From the NCBI GenBank assembly GCA_001797035.1, contig MGOE01000078.1, positions 1 through 23,442 on the forward strand: DNA of 23,442 nucleotides, read 5' to 3'. Under the pieces are notes generated by a model. The model had not been told where the DNA came from. It made no database searches and saw only the letters and a list, made by a program, of their open reading frames with translations. The DNA is from Chloroflexi bacterium RBG_16_72_14 (lineage in GTDB: Bacteria > Chloroflexota > Limnocylindria > Limnocylindrales > CSP1-4). This document shows, piece after piece, positions 7,824 through 14,542 of the stretch (its first letter is position 1; each line of letters begins with the position of its first letter). The position numbers and the translations under genes were made by a program.

Positions 7824-9491
7824 GTGACCCGTCCCGGCCGCGCGATCCTCGCAGCCGCTGCCGTCGTGGCGGTGATTGCTGTCGGGGCGGTGGCGGGCCC
7901 AGGGCTGCTGTCGGGCTCGGCGACACCCACCACGGCACTTGGCGCACCGCGGCTCGTGGAGGAGACGGCCGCCTCGGGTCTCACCCACACGTTCGGCGGC
8001 GGTGACTCGGCGTCGATCGGCGGCGGGATGGCCGTCTTCGACTGCGACGACGACCAACGGCCGGACCTGTTCATCGCGGGTGACGACCGGCCCGCCACGC
8101 TGTTCCGCAACCGGAGCGAACCGGCCGTGGGCCTGCGGTTCACCGCGAGTGACGAGCCGGCCACGCGCCTGGACAGGGTCACGGGCGCCTATCCCATCGA
8201 CATCGACGCCGATGGCCACGTCGACCTGGCCGTGCTCCGCGTCGGTGGGATCGAGCTGCTCCGGGGTCTCGGTGGGTGCAGGTTCGAGCGGGCCACGGAG
8301 GAGCTGTCGCTCGAGGACCCGGGAGGCTGGGTCACGGCCTTCAGCGCGACCTGGGAGCAACCGAGTGGCCTGCCGACCCTGGCCCTCGGCCGCTACCTCA
8401 CGCTCCTGCCGTCCGGGGAGTCGACCTACGACTGCGATCGAAACGACCTGTTCCGCCCGCGTGCCGACGGCACGGGCTACGCTGCGCCGCTCACGCTCGG
8501 GCCGGGTTACTGCGCGCTGTCCATGCTGTTCAGCGACTGGGACGGGTCGGGCCGCCGCGACCTCCGGGTGAGCAACGACCGCCAGTACTACGACTTCGTC
8601 CATGGGCAGGAGCAGCTGTGGCGGATGGCTGCCGGCGAGCCGCCGCGCCTGTACACCGCGGACGACGGGTGGGTCCAGATGCAGATCTGGGGCATGGGCA
8701 TCGCGAGCCACGACCTGACCGGTGACGGCCTGCCCGAGGTCTACCTCACGAGCCAGGGGGACAACAAGCTGCAGACGCTCGCCACCGGTCCCGGGCAGCC
8801 GATGTATCGCGACATCGCCCTCAAGCGTGGCGTCGTCGCCACGCGGCCGGTCGGCGGTGGTGACGTGCTGCCGTCGACGGCGTGGCACCCGGCATTCGAG
8901 GACGTCAACAACGACGGCTTCGTGGACCTGTACGTGTCCAAGGGCAACGTCTCCCGGCAGGAGGGGTACGCCACCCGGGACCCCAGCAACCTGTTCATCG
9001 GCCAGCCCGACGGGACGTTCATCGAGGTCGCCGACGAGGCCGGTATCGTCAACTACGACCGCGGGCGCGGGTCGGCGCTCGTGGACCTCGATCTCGACGG
9101 GCTGCTCGACCTCGTGGAGGTCAAGCTGAACGCACCGGTCCGCGTGTGGCGGAACATGGGTGGCGGCACCGGATCCGACGCGCAGCCGATGGGCCGCTGG
9201 TTGGGCGTGCGGCTACGCCAGCCGGGCGGCAATCGCGACGCGATCGGGGCGGTGATCGAGGTTCAGGCCGGCGACGCGCTGCTCAGGCGCGAGGTCGTCA
9301 TCGGCGGCGGTCACATCAGCGGCCAGCTCGGTCCGGTGCACTTCGGGCTCGGGCCCGCGGGCGAGGTTCGCGTGCGGGTGACCTGGCCGGATGGCGAGCA
9401 GGGTCCATGGCTGACCGCCACCGCGGATCAGATCGTGATCGTTGAACGGGACGCCGCCGAGGTGAGCCCGGTCGCCGGCCCCGGCAGCTAG
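7824..9491 (+). CDS. CRTAC1-type FG-GAP/VCBS repeat protein with C-terminal ASPIC/UnbV domain
   Basis: The 555-residue protein opens with a hydrophobic segment (about residues 6-32), a signal peptide or anchor. Several Asp-rich calcium-binding-like loops repeat at regular spacing: DCDDDQRPDL, DIDADGHVDL, DWDGSGRRDL, DLTGDGLPEV, DVNNDGFVDL and DLDLDGLLDL, the mark of an FG-GAP/VCBS beta-propeller. The end (about residues 470-535; NRDAIGAVIEVQAG, GHISGQLGPVHFGLG, VRVTWPDG) is an ASPIC/UnbV domain. Start is GTG at 7824, 7 bases after the haloperoxidase stop, with no strong ribosome site, so translation is probably coupled. Such proteins are extracellular and often sit beside vanadium haloperoxidase-like genes; binding or delivering that enzyme's partner or substrate is only a guess. 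Confidence 0.88.
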   Translation: MTRPGRAILAAAAVVAVIAVGAVAGPGLLSGSATPTTALGAPRLVEETAASGLTHTFGGGDSASIGGGMAVFDCDDDQRPDLFIAGDDRPATLFRNRSEPAVGLRFTASDEPATRLDRVTGAYPIDIDADGHVDLAVLRVGGIELLRGLGGCRFERATEELSLEDPGGWVTAFSATWEQPSGLPTLALGRYLTLLPSGESTYDCDRNDLFRPRADGTGYAAPLTLGPGYCALSMLFSDWDGSGRRDLRVSNDRQYYDFVHGQEQLWRMAAGEPPRLYTADDGWVQMQIWGMGIASHDLTGDGLPEVYLTSQGDNKLQTLATGPGQPMYRDIALKRGVVATRPVGGGDVLPSTAWHPAFEDVNNDGFVDLYVSKGNVSRQEGYATRDPSNLFIGQPDGTFIEVADEAGIVNYDRGRGSALVDLDLDGLLDLVEVKLNAPVRVWRNMGGGTGSDAQPMGRWLGVRLRQPGGNRDAIGAVIEVQAGDALLRREVVIGGGHISGQLGPVHFGLGPAGEVRVRVTWPDGEQGPWLTATADQIVIVERDAAEVSPVAGPGS

Positions 9492-9505
9492 GAGGCACTG
9501 GCCCG

Positions 9506-10897
9506 ATGACCGCGGCACGAACACCCAGGGCGCGGCTTCGCGCGATCAACCTGCCGGAGTTCGGGATGCCGGCGACGCGGCCGGAGCTCCCGCCATCGCG
9601 ATACGCGGAGCGAGTGGCCGCGCTACGCGCCCGCGCGGACGAGCGCGAGTACGACCGCCTGGTCGTGTACGCCGACCGCGAGCACAGCGCCAACCTGGCC
9701 TTCCTGACCGGGTTCGACCCCCGGTTCGAGGAGGCGCTGCTGGTCCTCGGGCCGGACGATCCACCCGCGATCCTGGTCGGCAACGAGTGCCACGGGACCG
9801 CTGGCGCGGCGCCGTTGCCGATGGAGCGCCACCTGTTCCAGGACTTCAGCCTCCCCGAGCAGCCCCGCGACCGGTCGCGACCGCTGGCGGAGATCCTGGC
9901 GGGGAAGGGGGTCGGGCGTGGCAGCCGGGTGGGCGTGCTGGGCTGGAAGCCCCTCGCGGACCGGTCCCGGATCGAGGTGCCCTCGTTCATCGTGGACGAG
10001 CTTCGGGGCCTGGTGGGCGCGGGCGGGGCGGTGGAGAACGCCAACGACCTGCTGATGGACCCCGCCGACGGGCTTCGCGTGATCAACGACGTGGACCAGC
10101 TGGCCGTGTTCGAGCACGCCTCCTGCCAGACCTCGGACGGGATCCGGCGCCTGCTCGCCGGCCTGCGGCCGGGCATGACGGAGTCCGAGGGCGTCCGGCT
10201 CCTCAACTGGAACGGGATGCCGCTGTCGTGCCACGTGATGCTGACCGCGGGGCCGCGCGCCTCGTTCGGGCTGTTCAGCCCGGGCGACCGGCCGATCGGG
10301 CGTGGCGAGCCGCTGACGACCGCGTTCGGCGTGTGGGGCGCGCTGACCTGCCGGGCCGGGTGGGTGGTCGAGCAGGCCGAGGAGCTGCCGGATGGGGTGC
10401 GCGACTACGTCGACCGGCTCGTGGCGCCGTACTTCGAGGCCGTCGCCGAGTGGTACGGAGCGCTCCACGTGGGGCAGACCGCAGGCGCGTTGCAGGAGAT
10501 CATCGACCGGCGCCTGGGCGACCCGTTCTTCGGGATCTTCCTCAACCCGGGTCACCAGCTCCATCTCGACGAATGGGTGAGCTCGCCCGTGTGGCGCGGC
10601 TCGACGGTGGAGCTGCGATCGGGCATGGCGATGCAGGTCGACATCATCCCGGCCACCGGCACCCCCTGGTTCACGACCAACATCGAGGACGGGATCGCGC
10701 TCGCGGACGAGGGGCTGCGTGCGACGTTCGCCACGGCGCATCCGGACGCGTGGGCGCGGATCGGCGCCCGGCGAGCGTTCATGCGCGAGGCGCTGGGGAT
10801 CCAGCTCCACCCGGACGTGCTGCCGCTGTCGAACCTCGCCGCGCACCTGCCACCGTTCCTGCTGCGGCCGGACCTGGCGATGACGCTGTCGGGCTGA
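9506..10897 (+). CDS. M24/creatinase-fold protein, probably catalytically divergent
   Basis: The 463-residue protein has the two-part layout of creatinase / Xaa-Pro peptidase: an N-terminal creatinase-like domain (about 40-200; YDRLVVYADREHSANLAFLTGF) and a C-terminal pita-bread domain (about 205-420; NPGHQLHLDEW, GMAMQVDIIP, IEDGIAL). In active M24 enzymes five residues (Asp, Asp, His, Glu, Glu) bind two metals. Here the place of the first Asp-x-Gly reads TAFGVWGA, and the usual EP segment reads VDIIP; only the His of NPGH and the Glu of IEDG look retained. So peptidase activity is doubtful. The ATG has AGGAGG ten bases upstream, and the gene starts 14 bases after the UnbV gene on the same strand, suggesting one transcript. 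It is cytoplasmic, with no signal peptide. Confidence 0.8.
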   Translation: MTAARTPRARLRAINLPEFGMPATRPELPPSRYAERVAALRARADEREYDRLVVYADREHSANLAFLTGFDPRFEEALLVLGPDDPPAILVGNECHGTAGAAPLPMERHLFQDFSLPEQPRDRSRPLAEILAGKGVGRGSRVGVLGWKPLADRSRIEVPSFIVDELRGLVGAGGAVENANDLLMDPADGLRVINDVDQLAVFEHASCQTSDGIRRLLAGLRPGMTESEGVRLLNWNGMPLSCHVMLTAGPRASFGLFSPGDRPIGRGEPLTTAFGVWGALTCRAGWVVEQAEELPDGVRDYVDRLVAPYFEAVAEWYGALHVGQTAGALQEIIDRRLGDPFFGIFLNPGHQLHLDEWVSSPVWRGSTVELRSGMAMQVDIIPATGTPWFTTNIEDGIALADEGLRATFATAHPDAWARIGARRAFMREALGIQLHPDVLPLSNLAAHLPPFLLRPDLAMTLSG

Positions 10898-11265
10898 TCG
10901 GCGGCGCCGGGTCCTCCGCCCCTCGGGCGACGACGGCGTCGTCCACGCCTTCGTGCGCGTGGTGACGCCTTCATGTGCATCTCGGGGGCTAGGCACGCCC
11001 GAACGGCCGATGGATCGGGGCCTGCGGGGCGATATCGGGCCGGATGCATCACGCATGTGCATCCGGGGTGTCAAGCGGTCCGTCCGGGCTGGCCTGGGCA
11101 CGCCAAGTCGCCAGCATGCACACTCCAGCGGCACGGCATCCGGCAAGCACCAACCGAGGAGGCCAGGGCACCACGGCCCTCGGCGACGCACCGGCGAAGG
11201 GACGGCCGTGGCGCCTATGACCGCGAGAATCCGGCGCCGCCCGTTCACGGGGCGCCGGGTTACGT
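10898..11265. other. Gene-free interval with small repeats and hairpins
   Basis: I find no convincing coding region in these 368 bases. A hairpin GACGAC-GGC-GTCGTC at 10929-10943 could end the upstream transcript. ACGCCTTC occurs at 10945-10952 and 10965-10972 inside a degenerate 20-base tandem repeat. CATGTGCATC occurs at 10972-10981 and again at 11054-11063, each followed by a CGGGG run. The second copy forms part of a hairpin with perfect 9-bp arms (11040-11048 with 11058-11066, 9-base loop). A further strong hairpin ends the interval at 11231-11258. It could be a long 3' untranslated region, a small RNA, or eroded sequence. Confidence 0.5.
11231..11258 (+). terminator. Strong GC hairpin before the rpsO promoter, terminator-like
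   Basis: CCGGCGC (11231-11237) pairs with GCGCCGG (11252-11258), and CCCG (11240-11243) with CGGG (11248-11251), around a TTCA loop, with a 2-base bulge on the 5' side. The following bases GTTACGTTT are only weakly T-rich. It could insulate rpsO from transcripts that cross the preceding gene-free interval. Confidence 0.4.
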
Positions 11266-11294
11266 TTGCCCATTCGGACCGGCCTTGATATCCT
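11266..11294 (+). promoter_or_regulatory. Sigma-70-like promoter of rpsO-pnp
   Basis: TTGCCC at 11266-11271 and TATCCT at 11289-11294 are separated by exactly 17 bases, each matching its consensus at 4 of 6 positions. Transcription would start near 11301, giving a leader of about 48 bases before the rpsO GTG. The region is locally less GC-rich than its surroundings, as expected for a promoter. Confidence 0.6.
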
Positions 11295-11338
11295 CCGCCG
11301 GTCGAAGAACAGAAAAGAGAACAGCCACAGATCGTGTC

Positions 11339-11344
11339 GGAGGA
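11339..11344 (+). promoter_or_regulatory. rpsO ribosome binding site, with complementary upstream arm
   Basis: GGAGGA, five bases before the GTG at 11349, decides the rpsO start. The eight bases CGGAGGAT (11338-11345) are exactly complementary to ATCCTCCG at 11290-11297, so a transcript that starts further upstream could hide this site. The upstream arm overlaps the predicted -10, so a transcript from that promoter would lack it. Confidence 0.55.
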
Positions 11345-11348
11345 TCGA

Positions 11349-11618
11349 GTGCCGCTCGCGCGGGAGAAGAAGCAAGAGGTCATCGAGGCGTACGCCGTCA
11401 CGGACGGCGACACCGGCTCCCCGGAGGTCCAGATCGCGCTCCTCACCGAGCGGATCCGGGACCTGACGGAGCACCTCCGCAGCTTCCCGAAGGACAACCA
11501 TTCGCGTCGCGGCCTCCTCAAGCTCGTGGGTCAGCGCCGGCGCCTGCTCGCGTACCTCGTGAAGAAGGACGCCACGCGCTATCGGGCCGTCATCGGCTCG
11601 CTCGGACTTCGCCGCTAG
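11349..11618 (+). CDS. rpsO: 30S ribosomal protein S15
   Basis: The 89-residue product has the exact usual length of S15 and its signatures: AREKKQEVIEAYA at the start, GDTGSPEVQIALLTERI, and HSRRGLLKLVGQRRRLLAYL followed by the family ending RYRAVIGSLGLRR. S15 binds 16S rRNA helices 20-22 in the central domain and is a primary assembly protein. The start is GTG at 11349, with GGAGGA five bases upstream; an in-frame GTG at 11334 would put the ribosome site inside the gene and lengthen the protein beyond the family norm. rpsO followed by pnp is the classic bacterial order. S15 represses its own translation in several bacteria by binding its leader; whether that happens here is unknown. Confidence 0.97.
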   Translation: MPLAREKKQEVIEAYAVTDGDTGSPEVQIALLTERIRDLTEHLRSFPKDNHSRRGLLKLVGQRRRLLAYLVKKDATRYRAVIGSLGLRR

Positions 11619-11632
11619 GGCAACGCCGCCAG

Positions 11633-11655
11633 GACCCCGGGCCGATCCCGGGGTC
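11633..11655 (+). terminator. rpsO-pnp intergenic hairpin
   Basis: GACCCCGGG (11633-11641) pairs perfectly with CCCGGGGTC (11647-11655) around the loop CCGAT, 15 bases after the rpsO stop. No U-tract follows (GTTCGCG). In Escherichia coli the equivalent interval carries a partial terminator and an RNase III site used in pnp autoregulation. This hairpin is in the right place for attenuation or processing, but is too short to be an obvious RNase III substrate. Confidence 0.6.
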
Positions 11656-11717
11656 GTTCGCGTCCGGCGCCCCTCGTCACAACCGGCCCCACCCGCCGCA
11701 GGTCGAATCCCCCTCCC

Positions 11718-11734
11718 ACGACCAAGGAGGTCGT
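11718..11734 (+). promoter_or_regulatory. pnp ribosome binding site inside a small hairpin
   Basis: AAGGAGG at 11724-11730 lies ten bases before the pnp GTG and decides that start. It is flanked by ACGACC (11718-11723) and GGTCGT (11729-11734), perfect inverted copies that form a 6-bp stem whose 5-base loop AAGGA exposes part of the site while the stem holds the last GG. This could tune pnp translation. Confidence 0.5.
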
Positions 11735-11740
11735 ACACCC

Positions 11741-14326
11741 GTGCCCCAGCCCACCACCCTCGAGATCGAGTTCGGCGGCCGAACGCTCACCATGGAGACC
11801 GGCAAGCTCGCCGGGCTCGCCGGCGGTGCCGTCACCGTCCGCTACGGCGACTCGATGGTCCTCGGGACCGCGAACCGCTCCGAGCCGCGGCCCGGCCTCG
11901 ACTTCTTCCCGCTCACCGTCGATTTCGAGGAGCGGATGTACGCGGCCGGCAAGATCCCGGGCGGCTTCATCAAGCGCGAAGGCCGCATGTCGGAAGCGGC
12001 GACCCTGGCCGCGCGACTCACGGATCGCCCGATCCGCCCGCTGTTCCCCGAGGGGTACAAGGACGATGTCCAGCTCGTGATCACGGTCCTCTCGACGGAC
12101 CAGGAGAACGACGCGGACATTCTCGGCACCATCGCCGCGTCCGCCGCGCTCATGATCAGCGAGATCCCGTTCCAGGGTCCCGTGGGCGCCGTGCGCGTCG
12201 GCCGGATCAACGGGGAGTTCGTCCTCAACCCGACCTACTCCGAGCTCGCCGAGTCCGAGCTCGACCTGGTCGTCTCCGGCACTCGCGACGCCATCATGAT
12301 GGTCGAGGCTGGCGTGAAGATCCTGCCCGAGGACGTCATGGCCGAGGCGATCCTGTTCGGCCACCGCTCGCTGGCGCCGCTCGTCGAGGTCCAGGAGAAG
12401 CTCCGGGAGCTCGTCGGCAAGCCCAAGCGCCTCCCGTACATCGAGCCACTGACCAGCTCCGTGCTCAAGTTCGCCGAGCTGGCGAAGGTGGGTGGCGAGT
12501 TCGTCGTCGTCGACGTCGAGACCACGGGCACGGATCCCAGGATGGCCGACCTCGTCGAGGTCGCCGCGGTCCGAATCAAGGGCGGCAGGATCACCGACCG
12601 GTGGTCCACGTTCGTCAACCCCGGGCGCCCCATCGTCGGCAACCAGATGCACGGCATCACGGACAAGGACGTCAAGGGCGCACCGAGCCCGGCCGAGGCC
12701 GCGCGCAAGGCGCTGGACTTCGTGGGCGACGCGCTCATCGTCGGGCACTCGGTCGGCTTCGACATCGCGTTCCTCGAGGAGGCCCTCGGCGACGGCACCC
12801 GTGTCGAGCAGGGCCGCTATCTCGACACGCTGGTGATCGCGCGCGAGGGCTACCCGGATCTCGAGAACTACAAGCTCGGGACGCTGGCCGCATTCTTCGG
12901 CGTCGACCTCACGGCAAGCCACCGCGCCCTGCCGGACGCGGAGGCCACCGCCGGGCTGCTGATCTGGTTCGCGAACGACCTCCCCGGCCGGCTGGACACG
13001 CTGGCCGAGGGCATCACCACGGCGATTCGCGCTGTCAAGGCCGACGCCGCAGCGTCCGCGACGCTCCTCGAGACCGCTCGCCGCACCGCCCGCGTCAGCA
13101 AGAGCCTGTTCGGCCTGGTGCACAAGCGGACCGTCCGCACGCTCGTCCTCGCCGAGGGCCTGCGCATGGACGGCCGCGCCACCGACGAGATCAGGCCGAT
13201 CTCGGTCGAGGTGGGCCTCCTCCCGCGTGCGCACGGCTCCGGCCTGTTCACGCGCGGCCAGACTCAGGCGCTGACCGTCGCCACGCTCGGTGCGTCCTCG
13301 GACGTCCAGCGCATCGACACGATCAGCCCGGAGACCGAGAAGCGGTACCTCCACCACTACAACTTCCCGCCCTACAGCACCGGCGAGAACAAGCCGATGC
13401 GCGGCCCCAGCCGGCGCGACATCGGCCACGGCAACCTCGCCGCCCGGGCGCTGCTCCCGGTCCTGCCGTCCCACGACGAGTTCCCGTACGTCATCCGCCT
13501 CGTGTCCGAGGTGGTGGCCGGCAACGGCTCGACGTCCATGGCCTCGACCTGCGGCTCGACCCTCGCCCTGATGGATGCCGGCGTGCCGATCTCGGCCCCC
13601 GTGGCCGGCGCGGCGATGGGCCTGGTCCTCGACGAGGCGACCGGCAACTTCGTGGTCCTCACCGACATCCTCGGCAAGGAGGACTCGATCGGTGACATGG
13701 ACTTCAAGGTCACCGGGACCGCCGAGGGCATCACCGCCCTCCAGATGGACATCAAGGTCAAGGGGATCGACGAGCGGGTCATCCGCGAGGGGCTCAGGCA
13801 GGCCCTCGCCGCCCGCCTGTTCATCCTCGACAAGATGACCGCGGTCCTGCCGGCGGCGCGCGCGGAGATGTCCGATTTCGCACCGCGGATCATCACGATC
13901 AAGATCAACCCGGAGAAGATCCGCGACATCATCGGCAAGGGCGGCTCGATGATCCGCAAGATCCAGGAGGAGACCAGCACCGAGATCAACGTCGAGGACG
14001 ACGGCACGGTCGAGATCGCGGCCGTCTCCGGCGAGAACTCACGCAAGGCGATCAACTGGATCGAGAGCCTGACGCGCGAGGTCGAGGTCGGTGCCCTGTA
14101 CCTCGGCAAGGTCACCCGGCTGATGACCTTCGGCGCCTTCGTCGAGATCCTGCCGGGCAAGGAAGGCCTCGTCCGGATCGGCGAGCTCGCCGACTACCAC
14201 GTGCCCAGCGTCGAGGACGTCGTGTCCGTCGGCGATGAGGTCATGGTGGTGGTCACCGAGATCGACCGCCAGGGCCGCGTCAACCTGTCGCGCAAGGCGG
14301 CGATGCAGCGCCACCTCGCCAGGTAG
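11741..14326 (+). CDS. pnp: Polynucleotide phosphorylase with an inserted DEDDh 3'-5' exonuclease domain
   Basis: PNPase degrades RNA from the 3' end with phosphate, as a trimer. At 861 residues this one is about 160 longer than usual. Order: RNase PH half 1 (about 10-212; FIKREGR at 76-82), start of the helical linker (215-248), a DnaQ-like exonuclease (about 252-408), the rest of the helical linker (410-470), RNase PH half 2 (about 472-705; NGSTS at 595-599 and GDMDFK at 651-656 with Asp652 and Asp654), KH domain (715-775, GKGG at 732-735) and S1 domain (783-853). The insert has the full DEDDh set: Asp258, Glu260, Asp341, His394 and Asp399. The PNPase active-site and RNA-binding parts also look intact. 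The reading frame is uninterrupted and codon use is the same in insert and host. Start is GTG at 11741 with AAGGAGG upstream; an open frame upstream of it is non-coding. Gene identity is certain; the role of the insert is unknown. Confidence 0.96.
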   Translation: MPQPTTLEIEFGGRTLTMETGKLAGLAGGAVTVRYGDSMVLGTANRSEPRPGLDFFPLTVDFEERMYAAGKIPGGFIKREGRMSEAATLAARLTDRPIRPLFPEGYKDDVQLVITVLSTDQENDADILGTIAASAALMISEIPFQGPVGAVRVGRINGEFVLNPTYSELAESELDLVVSGTRDAIMMVEAGVKILPEDVMAEAILFGHRSLAPLVEVQEKLRELVGKPKRLPYIEPLTSSVLKFAELAKVGGEFVVVDVETTGTDPRMADLVEVAAVRIKGGRITDRWSTFVNPGRPIVGNQMHGITDKDVKGAPSPAEAARKALDFVGDALIVGHSVGFDIAFLEEALGDGTRVEQGRYLDTLVIAREGYPDLENYKLGTLAAFFGVDLTASHRALPDAEATAGLLIWFANDLPGRLDTLAEGITTAIRAVKADAAASATLLETARRTARVSKSLFGLVHKRTVRTLVLAEGLRMDGRATDEIRPISVEVGLLPRAHGSGLFTRGQTQALTVATLGASSDVQRIDTISPETEKRYLHHYNFPPYSTGENKPMRGPSRRDIGHGNLAARALLPVLPSHDEFPYVIRLVSEVVAGNGSTSMASTCGSTLALMDAGVPISAPVAGAAMGLVLDEATGNFVVLTDILGKEDSIGDMDFKVTGTAEGITALQMDIKVKGIDERVIREGLRQALAARLFILDKMTAVLPAARAEMSDFAPRIITIKINPEKIRDIIGKGGSMIRKIQEETSTEINVEDDGTVEIAAVSGENSRKAINWIESLTREVEVGALYLGKVTRLMTFGAFVEILPGKEGLVRIGELADYHVPSVEDVVSVGDEVMVVVTEIDRQGRVNLSRKAAMQRHLAR
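12494..12964 (+). other. DEDDh (DnaQ/RNase T-like) exonuclease domain inserted in pnp
   Basis: This is the segment of pnp that encodes residues about 252-408. It begins with FVVVDVETTG (ExoI motif; Asp258 and Glu260), continues through ITDRWSTFVNPG and MHGITDKDVKGAP, has ExoII in LIVGHSVGFDIAFLE (Asp341), and ExoIII in SHRALPDAEATAGLL (His394, Asp399). The pattern follows the epsilon/PolC/DinG-like branch of the superfamily more than oligoribonuclease, judged by the VNPG and HGIT segments. All five two-metal catalytic residues are present, so hydrolytic 3'-5' activity on RNA or DNA is expected. It lies between two parts of the PNPase helical linker, which is variable in the family. Confidence 0.9.
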
Positions 14327-14368
14327 GGTCGCGCGGCCGGACCGCGTCGCCTGCCACCGAATCGAACA

Positions 14369-14400
14369 CGCCCCCGGGTTTCGGCCCGGGGGCGCTTGTT
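14369..14400 (+). terminator. Terminator after pnp, shared with the convergent small gene
   Basis: CGCCCCCGGG (14369-14378) pairs perfectly with CCCGGGGGCG (14385-14394) around the loop TTTCGG, followed by CTTGTT. It lies 43 bases after the pnp stop. Because the small minus-strand gene ends at 14410, the same hairpin can also end that transcript (minus-strand tail TGTTCGATT). The 10-bp stem is identical to the core of the hairpin at 1458-1489. Confidence 0.75.
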
Positions 14401-14409
14401 CGCTCGGCC

Positions 14410-14520
14410 CTACCAGGAGGGGCGGTGGTGGCGTGGGTCGGCGTCCCGCGAGTCGGTCCCCACTGCCTGGGCCAGGACGCCGAGGATGGCCGTCAGCAGG
14501 AGCGGGATCAGGAGTTCCAT
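14410..14520 (-). CDS. 36-residue predicted membrane microprotein
   Basis: An ATG at 14520 opens a 36-codon frame ending in TAG at 14410-14412. Residues 2-20 are strongly hydrophobic (MELLIPLLLTAILGVLAQAV), enough for one membrane helix, and the remainder is a polar tail, GTDSRDADPRHHRPSW, rich in His, Arg and Asp and ending in Trp. Upstream on its strand are GCAGGAT as a weak ribosome site and a good promoter-like pair (-35 ATGACA, -10 TATCAA, 17-base spacer). It converges on pnp and shares its terminator, and is divergent from the LysR gene. I do not recognise a family. The combination of hydrophobic start, promoter and terminator argues for a real gene; function is unknown. Confidence 0.6.
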   Translation of the reverse strand: MELLIPLLLTAILGVLAQAVGTDSRDADPRHHRPSW

Positions 14521-14542
14521 GGCTACATCCTGCGGCCTGGGG

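Noticed and set aside
10898..11265. Known riboswitch (for example cobalamin or T-box) before rpsO
   Set aside because: I could not find conserved core motifs of these families, and the downstream genes do not suit them.
10973..11740. In-frame open reading frame extending pnp upstream through rpsO
   Set aside because: It crosses rpsO in another frame, reads as low-quality Arg/Pro/Gly-rich sequence, and the GTG at 11741 has AAGGAGG and begins the PNPase family alignment.
12494..12964. Intein or mobile intron as explanation for the pnp insert
   Set aside because: There is no Cys/Ser at the N-side junction with a His-Asn plus Cys/Ser/Thr at the C-side, no homing-endonuclease motif, and the segment has a complete DEDDh exonuclease signature.
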